Assembly (NCBI GenBank): GCA_003550325.1
Contig: QKWP01000644.1
Coordinates: 56,184-120,183 of the forward strand
Source: Gigaspora rosea
Taxonomy: Eukaryota > Glomeromycota > Glomeromycetes > Diversisporales > Gigasporaceae
Reading direction: 5' to 3'
Length of the DNA stretch: 64,000 bases
The translations under genes were made by a program, and so were the position numbers. The notes beneath the pieces were generated by a model. That model was given only the letters and a program-made list of their open reading frames with translations. It searched no databases and was not told the DNA's origin. Shown piece by piece: positions 55,706 through 64,000 of this stretch (the stretch's first letter is position 1; each line of letters opens with the position of its first letter).

Positions 55706-57459
55706 CCCTATGAGAAATTACAGCACGGAATAATACTGAAATACACGGAAAAGTTTGAATACGTGACCACACAAACCTGCACGTAAATATACACGGGACA
55801 ATGCACTGGAAAGCAAGTTCATGGCACGTAAAAGGGCGCGGATTCCGTGCAATGCTGCATGTACTTACGTGCAATTTTATGTGTTTTCTCGTGCATTGTC
55901 TCGTGCATATTTACGTGCAGGTAACATATAATAGCATATGTCCATACATATATACATAATAACATATATCGTATATGCATTATTTTATTAACTAAATTTT
56001 ATTATTTTATTAACTAAATTTTATAAGTTTTATTAACTAAATTTTGTATTTTATTAAATAACTTAATTATTTAATTATTTTATTAATTAAATTTTATAAT
56101 ACAAATAGTTTAATTTAATAATTTACATGCGAATAAGAAAATACTTCTAATTACTAAAACTACCGACTTTAAAAATAACCCAGCAACTAATAATATCGAA
56201 AAAAAAACAAACTAATAGTATCTAAATGAAAGGTTTAAAAAAAAAAAAATCGAAATGACTACTCTAGAAATAACTCCAATAGGGACAACTCCGATTGTGG
56301 CAACTCCAATGGCAGTAACTCAAGGGAGAGGCTAAAATGCAATAATATACAGAGAGATAAAAAATAAAAGAAAAAAATAATAGTAAAAAAAATAAAGCTG
56401 TGATGCCACCAAAAATGATGAAAAACATACACCAAAAATGATAGTGATTCCAAAAGAGTAGCTTCCAAGGCAATACCTCTAAAGTATGGTTTAAACAATG
56501 ACAATAACTAAAAAAAAATTATATAAAAATTAATGAGTTGTAAAAAAAAAAAATAAAAAAATATAAGATGATAAAAATGATAAGAGTAAACAAAAAAAAA
56601 AAAAAGCAATATTTATTTGCTTACAAATCAAATGTAATTTGTGTGCGTCAATGCACGGAAATTATTATTGATAAGTGCAAAAAAAAAAAAGCAAAAAAAA
56701 TAAAACAACAAAATAAATGTTTTTGTGCGCATCAATGCACGGAATTTATAATCATTAAGAATCTTAACGATCATCACGTTAATGCACGGAATTATGATCG
56801 TTAAGGATCTGATCATCATGTTAGTACATGAAATTATGATCGTTAAGGATCTTAACAATTGTGACAATTGTGATATCATGCACAAAAATTATGATCGTTA
56901 AGAATCTTAACGATTGTGACGATCACGATATTAATGCACTGAAATTATGATCGTTAAGGAGTTTTAATGATTGTTATGATCATACATTTTGTACAGAAAT
57001 GATCGTTAAGAACCTTAACGATTGTGATGATCGTTACGTCAGTGAACTGAAACTTTCGTTAAGAATCTTAACGATTGTGCACGTCAAAGCACGAAAATTA
57101 TGATTATGATCGTTAAGAATCTTAACGATTATACATGTCAATGCACGAAAATTATGATCGTTACGAATCTTAACGATTGTGCACGTTAGTGCACGAAATT
57201 TATGATCGTTAAGAATCTTAACGATTGTCACGTTAGTGCACGGAAATTATGTGATCATTAAGATTAATACACGTCAATAAATGGTTATAATACTATGCAC
57301 GATAGTGCACGGATTTCAATATTTAATGTAATAAAGTGTATTAAATTTTTTGGATGATCAGTTTCCGTGCAGTTTCCGTGCAGTGATTATGAAACCCGTG
57401 CTTACCGCATACAATTTCGTATTTTTACATGCATTCCCGTGTATCGAGTTTTCATAGGG
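55706..57459. mobile_element. DNA element with CCCTATGAGAAA termini, 1754 bp
   Basis: The left end ccctatgagaaatt is mirrored by a ttttcataggg right end. The 3-bp duplication att is at 55703-55705 and 57460-57462. The Kelch copy 1 flank is unoccupied (near 42400). Both subterminal regions are dense in GTGCAxGG/CCGTGCA and ACGTGCA motifs (55720-55920 and 57290-57440). The centre holds a palindromic minisatellite. No transposase; open frames are compositional. The superfamily is unclear; a 3-bp duplication with CCC ends fits CACTA/CMC-like groups. Confidence 0.75.
56725..57255. repeat. Palindromic minisatellite
   Basis: Nine units 48-56 bp apart carry the core GATCGTTAAGAATCTTAACG (a near-perfect palindrome) joined to a GTGCACG/TGCACGGAAATTAT motif. 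Both strands read similarly, and frames in either direction give repeats such as VKILNDHNFRAL. It lies inside the CCCTAT element. Confidence 0.85.
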
Positions 57460-57854
57460 ATTGCGTATATGTTATATTTATCGGAAATCATCAGTTAGCG
57501 ATAAAGCACAATAGGCTAACAATCACATAGTATATTTTTATCATTTTTTAATACTAAAACCTGCTAATCATATGAAATTATAAGAATAATTACCGCTGAC
57601 GCCTTACTATTTTGAATAAATTTAGCTAAGGAATAAATTTAAAGGGAATGGCACTCTAATCATATAAATTTTATAAAATTAGAATAGAAATTGGATCCGT
57701 CAATAAAATCTTTACCTGGGTATTATTATTTACCTGGATAAATTATTATATATTTTTTCCAAATCAAAAATCGATATTTTTCTGTGTCCCTGACTGGTGG
57801 ATGCTGAAAGTCTTGTGATTAAGCATTTAAATAATGAACCTGTATTTTGTATTA

Positions 57855-58312
57855 AGGGAAATTCTATTTTGGCCAGGTCAAAATGACCCTCAGCAAAATT
57901 TTAAGGTTAGTGCGGACCAGAATTATTTGATGCGGTCAGGATATTTTTTTAAAACCCGACCGGTACTAACTTAATTCTTGCCGGCAATAACCCTAAATTC
58001 TAGATGGGTAGGGTTGTAAAATTACAGTAAATTTATATTATTTGGGGTAAAATGGTTTTCATGTAATTTGCAAGAAACGTGATCATAATACCATGTGATT
58101 GGTTGATCATATGTTCATCAATTTGATTAGTAAATTTTACGCAGAATCTATTGTAGTTCAATAATGCTAGCTAAGTTTTTCATAGTGCGGATCACGTGCG
58201 AAATTTAAATGGAATCAAATTACTTACGCAAAATTACACGAAATGTAAGACTGTAAAATGTAACTTTCAACACTAGGTGGTCATTTTGACCGGGTCAAAA
58301 TAAAATTTCCCT
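57855..58312. mobile_element. MITE with AAGGGAAAT termini, TA-flanked (D2 copy)
   Basis: Same element as 31452-31886; inverted ends agggaaattctattttggcc and a mirrored gggtcaaaataaaatttccc end. The two copies help align the blocks. Confidence 0.7.
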
Positions 58313-58904
58313 TATATTAATGGCTGTGAAATTTTCTTAATATTTTGAGTGCTTAGTAGTAGTTTGTCATAATTTCTGGACTGTTCACTCTGCATAGTAT
58401 TCAGAAATGTGCTACACACATTTTTAAATTACGTCCTGACCAATCTTAATTCGGGCCGTAACTTAAAACAGAGTTATCGTTATTTCAAAATTTAATAGTT
58501 AACTTACCATTACATTTCATAAACATAAGGCTTTTTATCATTTCTGAGCTTTAAGATTTTTAACAAATTCAATCATCTGAGATAAATATTGCTATAAAAA
58601 AGTACACCTTCATAATTGTCTTTGAACCAGCATAAAGTTAATAATTAACAATATATAGCTACATTTTAAAGTTTTTTTTTTTACTCCTCGAAGTGAAAAA
58701 TTTGTATAAGAAAAATTTTATTAAATGTTTAAAAAAATCGATTTATCGTCATTATATTAATTTAATATATGGCTAAGAATATTATATTTAAGAAACTATT
58801 AAAATTCTAAGGTACGTCAGTTGACATCATTATAAGTATTTAATCGAAGAAAACTCAACAATTTATCATAAGATACAATCATAGCCATTATAATAAATAT
58901 AATA

Positions 58905-59092
58905 CACAGTGGCTCTCGATATAACGGAGGCCATGGTTCCAGTTCTTTGTTCCGTTATATCAAAAGCTCCGTTATATCAAAATCTCATGATATATAAGAT
59001 ATTATAGTAAATCATAATTTGGTTCCATTATAATTCTCCGTATTAAGCAATATCCGTTATATCGATGGTCCGTTATATCGAGAGCCACTGTG
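58905..59092. mobile_element. pogo-like MITE, 188 bp
   Basis: Inverted ends cacagtggctctcgatataa with TA at 58903-58904 and 59093-59094. The D1 block lacks it (32475-32492 runs through). CAGTGG...TCGATATAACGG termini are like those of pogo/Tigger elements in fungi. Internal CCGTTATATC motifs are repeated five times. Confidence 0.85.
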
Positions 59093-59691
59093 TAATCGCT
59101 TATCTCTATCTCTATATTTTTTTCATCTTTTTTTCAAAATCGACTTTATTGTTAAAAAAAAAAGTTTGAAACCGTAAAGAATAAAGAAGAAATTATAAAA
59201 GCCACTTATTGCACATTATTTATTATTTCTAATTTTTAGAATTAAAATGCAAAATGCGTTGTCAATAAATTATTGTTGAATAAAATCACATGATTTCGCG
59301 GTGCCATGGGACCGCAGAATCATATCTTCTGTCTTAAATGTCAAAAAATGAACGTGAATGATTTAAGAGTATTTTTATAACATGTCAAACATAACGTATA
59401 GATTTAAATTATCCACTATGACGTGTATTTATCTTGAAAGTGGCTGGTTTGATGATTTAATGAGTGTAGAGATTGCCTAAGGCCAGGTAGTTTTTAAGTC
59501 GATTTGTAAATTATAAGTCACGTGGAATACTACACGGCTTTAGATGGCTTCTGATTGTATCAGTATTAAATAAATATATTCATTGTATTATTCGAATCAA
59601 TAAGATGACTTAAGTTTATAAATACGATCGAAATGTAAAATATTAATTTATTATTTCTTTCTTGAAGAGAGATTTCTTCGAATAACAATAA

Positions 59692-59979
59692 AATTTTTTA
59701 TCAAAAATTCAGGTTTTTCACTTAACAAAGACTTATAATTATGCAATCTATTTCTCAAATAAGAAATGTTATTTTTGTTATAAGGAAGGGCATAAATATG
59801 TTAAATGCCCATCAAAGTACCAAATAGATCAAGATTTTAAAGACATTCTTTCTTTAAAATTGTTTGAACTGTTCAAAGTAAAGATTTTTTTCTTTTTTTT
59901 TTTTTTAAGGAATTCAGTGACTAAACTTTTATATTCGAATCTTAAGATCTTAAGTCTACAATTCAATGTTTCTTCATAA
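59692..59979 (+). other. Open frame with CCHC zinc knuckle (D2)
   Basis: A 95-codon open stretch with no ATG before the knuckle. It encodes KKCYFCYKEGHKYVKCPSKY, a C-x2-C-x4-H-x4-C knuckle (59767-59808), then QIDQDFKDILSLKLFELF, a phenylalanine run from a T tract, and SVTKLLYSNLKILS before TAA. The D1 copy has the same knuckle but is closed by a stop. Likely an exon remnant of a nucleic-acid-binding or transposon protein. Confidence 0.45.
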
Positions 59980-60120
59980 TGTATTATATTCTAAGGAATT
60001 AATCCCCACAAGTGAAGATTTGAATTAAAAGTGGCCTGGTTACCATATAAATGTTCATTTATTTGCGTAATTATAATTAAAATTATAAATATTAACATCA
60101 TTAATAATTAAAATTTATAT

Positions 60121-60425
60121 TCATTCATCAGTCTAGGTCATGAACATATTTAGAACATCAAAATCCGATGTGGATTTATGTATTACGACAAAATCTAAAG
60201 AGGTAGATGTATTTATGTTGGCTAATGTATTAAAAAAACGTGTGTAAAAGTTTTTACTAGTGCATTTCCTCCTTGAAAGCCAAGCCAAGATTCAAGGATG
60301 TCAAATTTTGCACACTCATAACTGAATTTATTACAAGAAAGATTTAAGGAGGACAAAGTAGTATTCTCACAAAGTGCCACTGCCAATATTTTTGCTTTTA
60401 GGACCGGGGCTACAATCATAAAGGT
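60121..60425 (-). pseudogene. Leucine-rich-repeat fragment (D2)
   Basis: The 60222-60419 frame reads ILAVALCENTTLSSLNLSCN and LGFQGGNALVKTF: one full ALCxNTTLxSLxLSxN unit and half of the next, typical of the long NOD/RNase-inhibitor-like LRR proteins. Further left, NTLANINTSTSLDFVVI may be another unit in a different frame. No start or rest of the gene is nearby. Confidence 0.55.
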
Positions 60426-61265
60426 TTAATAAGACCAGTAATTATTTTTATAAAGAACACATAATAATACTACCAATTCAAAATCGAGTTGATACGAGAA
60501 ATATTTAAGGATGTAATAGAAGTATTTATAAAGAATTTTTGCCAATGACTCTGTAATTTTATTTAAATGTCTATTAAAATCTATTTATATTTAACGATTT
60601 AATATTTTGACTCGCTCAAGTAACATTTCAATTATAAAATATGTACGGAGGGCTCTCGTTAATATCAACCTCGTTAATATCAACCTAAGCCACAAGGCAA
60701 AAAAATTTTCTATATCAAACTTCCCTCATGTATATCAACTTTAATATGATTACTCATTAATATCACTAACAATATGATTTAAAAGCAATCCGATATTAAC
60801 GAAGGTTATCTGTAGCTATAAATAACTTATCATATTTAAGAGCTTCATCTCTCACTGTAAAGCCGATTCATGATGCCTCTTCTAAATTATTGTAACAGAT
60901 CGATGTGCGTAGTATGCGAAATGTAATCAAATAATGGTGTTGGAATTAATGGCGCCTTTTGATCGTTTAATGATAAAAGGCATATTTTATAATTCTTTTA
61001 TCTCTAAAACATGGCTTGCTCCATAATATTGAAACAATAGTCTGCACTATTGACGGTTTACAAGAAGACAGTAAAATAAAGATTTATAATGTCTAAGATA
61101 ATTAATTATTTCAGCAAGATCTATAAAAAAAGTGGTCCGGGGTGTGGTCGGGTTGTGTCTGGAATCCACGGAATGGCACGGTCGGAGTGGTACGTATAGA
61201 GCTGTTGACGGAATATCACGGTAAAAAGTGGTACGGGGGAGATGCCACGTTATGACACGTCATAC

Positions 61266-62141
61266 TGGGGTGTGCGGCGCACTATGTAAAACAAAATTAT
61301 GTATGGTATCATATAAAAATCTATTATCAAAGATTTTTTTAAGTTTTTGTGCAACCATGATGATCACCTATTAATTTATTAATTACAATGCCGCTACAAC
61401 TAATGCTACGCTAATACAGTTAAAAATAATTAATTAATATTGATGTAAATAATTAATTAATATTGATGTAAAAATGACATTTTAATTTAATAAATTATTG
61501 AAAATATTTGAGGCGACTTCAGGCCCAAATTGCTGTAAATTTAGTTCTTGAAGTGGTGTTTTTTGCCGATTCGCTTGCATTTTTTTTTGATGTTTTTTAA
61601 AACGTGCATTTTTTAAGTGAAATCGCTGTTTATTTGACCTATATATACCCATGTTTCTGGATTTAATTAGATGCCCAGCTTTAACGGCACATAATTCCAA
61701 TATGAAATTTTGAGAAAATTAATAGCAAGTTTTAAAGAACTGAACAATAGAACGAAATTCGCATTTTAATAAAGGAAAAATTTACCAATTCATTTAAAAA
61801 TTCGCTCAGCAAACCAAATAAAGTATAAAATTAAAATCGGTTTGAGAAAAAAAAAATTTTCCCATAAATATTTTTTAAAAAAGATTCTATTACTTTATAG
61901 TCGTAATAAGAAAGAGTCGATTTATATTGAAATTTCCGGCAGAAAAGAAAAATTGCAGTCGGTGCATCTAAAAAAGTGTGACCTAGCTTTATATATAAGT
62001 TTTATATATAAAAATACTTATCGATCATTACGTATATTAGTTTATAGTTTATCAATCGACAATCACTTAAAAATCTGTCATAATAGACTTCACTATGATA
62101 CCATACATAATTTTGATTTACATAGTGCGCCGCACACCCCA
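61266..62141. mobile_element. MULE-like element, 876 bp, nested
   Basis: Terminal inverted repeats start tggggtgtgcggcgcactat and match 47 of 48 bp, with weaker similarity to about 90 bp. The 9-bp duplication acgtcatac lies at 61257-61265 and 62142-62150. Long inverted ends with a 9-bp duplication are characteristic of Mutator-like elements. No MuDR transposase; the interior carries a minus-strand frame. Confidence 0.85.
61482..61700 (-). other. Open frame inside the MULE-like element
   Basis: A 72-codon frame (MELCAVKAGHLIKSRNMGIY, HLKNARFKKHQKKMQANRQK, LNLQQFGPEVASNIFNNLLN), basic in the middle, with more balanced composition than the surroundings and a normal stop. It could be a captured host gene fragment or an element gene remnant. 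No domain recognised. Confidence 0.35.
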
Positions 62142-62755
62142 ACGTCATACGTAATGGCACCTTCATTTCACGGAATGATACGTGTCGAAGGTGGTACGTG
62201 TTGGCTCGTTTCACGAAGAGCGAAAGATCAATATACGATTTTTTTTAAAAAAATTGCGATATCTCATAATTTCACTAATGAAACTGCTCTGGGTGTCTTA
62301 ACAAAAAAAATTCCTTGCAAAATTTTGATACATGAGTAGTTTTAGTTTGTTTATATTGTATTGATTGTTGATATAAATTTATGTAATCTACTTGTATGTA
62401 TATTTTTTTTTTATCACACGTTAATTCACGTTAATTACCTGGTCAAATCCCGTGCCATTTGGACTAGTAAAGTGTTGCAAAACCCGAGCCATTAACGGTC
62501 CATTTTGTACGGGCATACGGTCCACCACGGGCCAAAAATCCGTGCCAATCCAAGCCTCCTACGTACCAAATACGGGTTTAATCCGTGCCACCAAAACCCG
62601 TGCCTTTACTCAGCCAACCCGTACCTTTACGGTCCATTTTTCTTATAGGGAGGCATTTATTTGGCTGTAAATTTGATAAAGCAGCTAAAATTCTACAAAT
62701 AGTGAGTGCATGCATGTACGTACTCCCAGATATGACGCCTACGTACTGTACCTCT

Positions 62756-63679
62756 TATCTGTTAACAATATTCAATTTTGGCATGTACATCTTTACCTTA
62801 CATAACTGTGTTATATAATCCATTTGTTGCTAAAATAATTACATTACTCTTTAATTTTTATGTGTGTTACCTCATTTTCCTGTTTATTTTGCATGGACCG
62901 ACAAAGCAATTTCCTCGCAATACCAAAAAATATTCTATTGCTATTGCAATTATCATATGATATTGCTTATACTACTGCTATTTTGCAAATTTTATAAAAA
63001 TTCTAATCCGTTGCATTGGAATAAATACAACCACATGTGTTTTAACCAAAAGAGAAGTAAAAAGACCTTCTCTAGTGCTTCAAAGGTGCCCTTCATAGAT
63101 TATTTAGTTAGCTTTTTGAAATATTTAAAATATTTATTTTTTCTGCGTCGAATTTTGGGTTGATGAAATGATAATCTCTGATCGTCAAAGACCATAACGA
63201 AAAAAAAAATCGTGAAAATTTGACAATCACTTCCGAATCTATCTTAAACATGTCATAGCATAAAATATTGCGCAACAATCGAACTGACGAATCAGCAAAA
63301 TGAAAAAACGACTAAATAGAGATATGCCGTAGTTATTAATTAATCCTAATAAATCATAACGACCAAACATTATGTAATTGGATTTGTATAATTTAATTAT
63401 TTGCTTAATTTAGGTATCATGATGTAATGTCAACAATATCTTCATTGTCGATCTATCTATTCACCCGATCGAACATGTGACAAGCCCGGTTACAGTCACA
63501 TGTTCGATCTATCAATCGATCCACAATCAGTGATGTATGGTAATTAGTTATGCAATTATGATGTATATAAAGATAATTTAGTATCATCAGCGAGTATGTA
63601 ATAATTGAGTAAGTATGCGGTAATTGGATCATAGTATTTTAGTAAGCATGAGAAGTCGATGTGAGTTAATTTTTATATC
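62756..63679. other. Intergenic DNA with a 15-bp hairpin
   Basis: gatcgaacatgtgac (63467-63481) pairs with gtcacatgttcgatc (63495-63509) across 13 nt. Otherwise nothing is recognised; open frames at 62778-63163 lack domain features. This segment has no counterpart before the Sel1 gene at 37042. Confidence 0.5.
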
Positions 63680-64000
63680 GCGGAGATGCGTAATGCCGTT
63701 GCGATATTTAGCCTTGGATTTTGTTATTTTTATGGGATAGGAGTTGAAAAAGATGAACATAAGGAATTCGAATATTACCAGAAATCTGCGGAGATGGATA
63801 AATAAACTTGGAAATTGTTATCGAAATGGGATAGGAGTTGAAAAAGATGAATATAAGGCATTCGAATATTACCAGAAATCTGCGGAGATGGGTAATGCCG
63901 TTGCGATAAAGAACCTTGGATATTGTTATGAAAATGGAATAGGAGTTGAAAAAGATGAACATAAGGCATTCGAATATTACCAGAAATCTGCAGAGATGGG
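63680..64000 (+). pseudogene. Sel1-repeat gene, 5' part, runs off the window
   Basis: Three Sel1-like units (AVAIFSLGFCYFYGIGVEKD, then EHKEFEYYQKSAEM; LGNCYRNGIGVEKDEYKAFE; AVAIKNLGYCYENGIGVEKD) closely match 38105-38560. Between the first and second unit, GAGATGGATAAATAAACTTGG shows a deletion and a stop. No start codon is evident before 63680, so this is a fragment or the start is elsewhere. It lies downstream of D2 as the 37042 gene lies downstream of D1. Confidence 0.7.

Larger units (their letters stand above)
57770..61116. repeat. Segmental duplication D2 (copy of D1)
   Basis: Collinear with 31369-34775; after the element at 61120-62650 the similarity resumes at GGCATTTATTTGG and continues to about 62755 (D1: 34778-34898, then 36867-36890). 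It retains more open LRR and zinc-knuckle sequence than D1. Confidence 0.85.
61120..62650. mobile_element. DNA element with CCCTATAAG termini, 1.53 kb, containing a MULE-like insertion
   Basis: The left end tctataaaaaaagtggtccg and a right end acggtccatttttcttatag are inverted copies. D1 is unoccupied at 34771-34783. A 3-bp duplication (aga/agg) is likely. The subterminal DNA is rich in CACGG/CCGTGCC motifs (61130-61260 and 62440-62640), as in 55706-57459. No transposase. The true element, without the 876-bp MULE and its 9-bp duplication, is about 650 bp. Confidence 0.7.

Noticed and set aside
56259..57231. Several frames over 56259-57231
   Set aside because: Products of AT-rich DNA and the palindromic minisatellite; repeated peptides appear on both strands.
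56725..57255. CRISPR-like regular repeats
   Set aside because: Units are contiguous, palindromic and degenerate without unique spacers, and the genome is eukaryotic.
61842..62339. 165-codon plus frame
   Set aside because: It crosses the right MULE terminus and target duplication, so it cannot be an ancestral gene; no domain.
62452..63163. Chain of short plus frames
   Set aside because: The first part translates CCGTGCC-rich element DNA; the rest has no features.
1..64000. tRNA or rRNA genes
   Set aside because: No A/B-box pair with a cloverleaf and no conserved rRNA segment was recognised by eye; a covariance search was not possible here.

Overview
This is a strongly AT-rich eukaryotic window, almost certainly from an arbuscular mycorrhizal fungus of the Rhizophagus type (Glomeromycotina). 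That is inferred from its gene families: Sel1-repeat proteins joined to kinase domains, BTB-BACK-TLDc proteins, Kelch-repeat proteins, LRR fragments and a Tnp2/CACTA-like protein. The introns are short (52-87 nt), some with CTAAC/TACTAAC branch sites, and the repeat load is very high. Nearly every host gene carries frameshifts, nonsense codons or insertions. Many shifts lie in homopolymers, so decay and sequencing error cannot be fully separated here.

Layout. 1-2113: A-rich low-complexity DNA and AT-rich repeats. 2114-12751: a long non-LTR retrotransposon (LINE) on the minus strand with endonuclease, reverse transcriptase, RNase H and terminal zinc finger. It is flanked by a 15-bp direct repeat and contains two single-N joins (6795, 9772), each bordered by the same sequence on both sides, i.e. 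unmerged assembly overlaps. 13653-14050: 3' end of an RS-rich spliced gene. 14427-16770: hairpin, minisatellite and a broken Tnp2-like gene. 18028-30835: three copies of a BTB-BACK-TLDc locus (two direct, one inverted and 5'-truncated), with a bestrophin-family pseudogene between them that is cut off by a PIF/Harbinger-like MITE, itself split by an hAT-like MITE. 31369-34898: duplicated block D1 (LRR and zinc-knuckle remnants), whose second copy D2 lies at 57770-62750. 34899-36867: nested DNA transposons. 37042-39844: Sel1-repeat/kinase gene split by a solo LTR. 40661-42072: Kelch gene. 43278-44698: MITE and tandem repeat. 44734-47970: kinase/Sel1 gene split by a nearly intact Tc1 element. 49115-55336: second Kelch copy, split by a roughly 4.7-kb insertion that holds a small spliced gene missed by simple ORF calling. 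55706-57459 and 61120-62650: two elements with CCCTAT-type termini and CGTGC-rich ends; the second holds a nested MULE-like element with a 9-bp target duplication. 63680-64000: start of another Sel1-repeat gene.

The most informative property is that paralogous blocks inside the window act as empty-site controls for one another. Several insertions can be delimited to the base, typed by target-site duplication (2, 3, 8 or 9 bp) and ordered in time from this window alone. No rRNA, tRNA or CRISPR array was recognised, and no complete undamaged multi-domain host gene is present. The best candidates for something undescribed are the CCCTAT/CGTGC element pair with its palindromic minisatellite, the large insertion carrying the TACTAAC-spliced small gene, and the fold-back elements.
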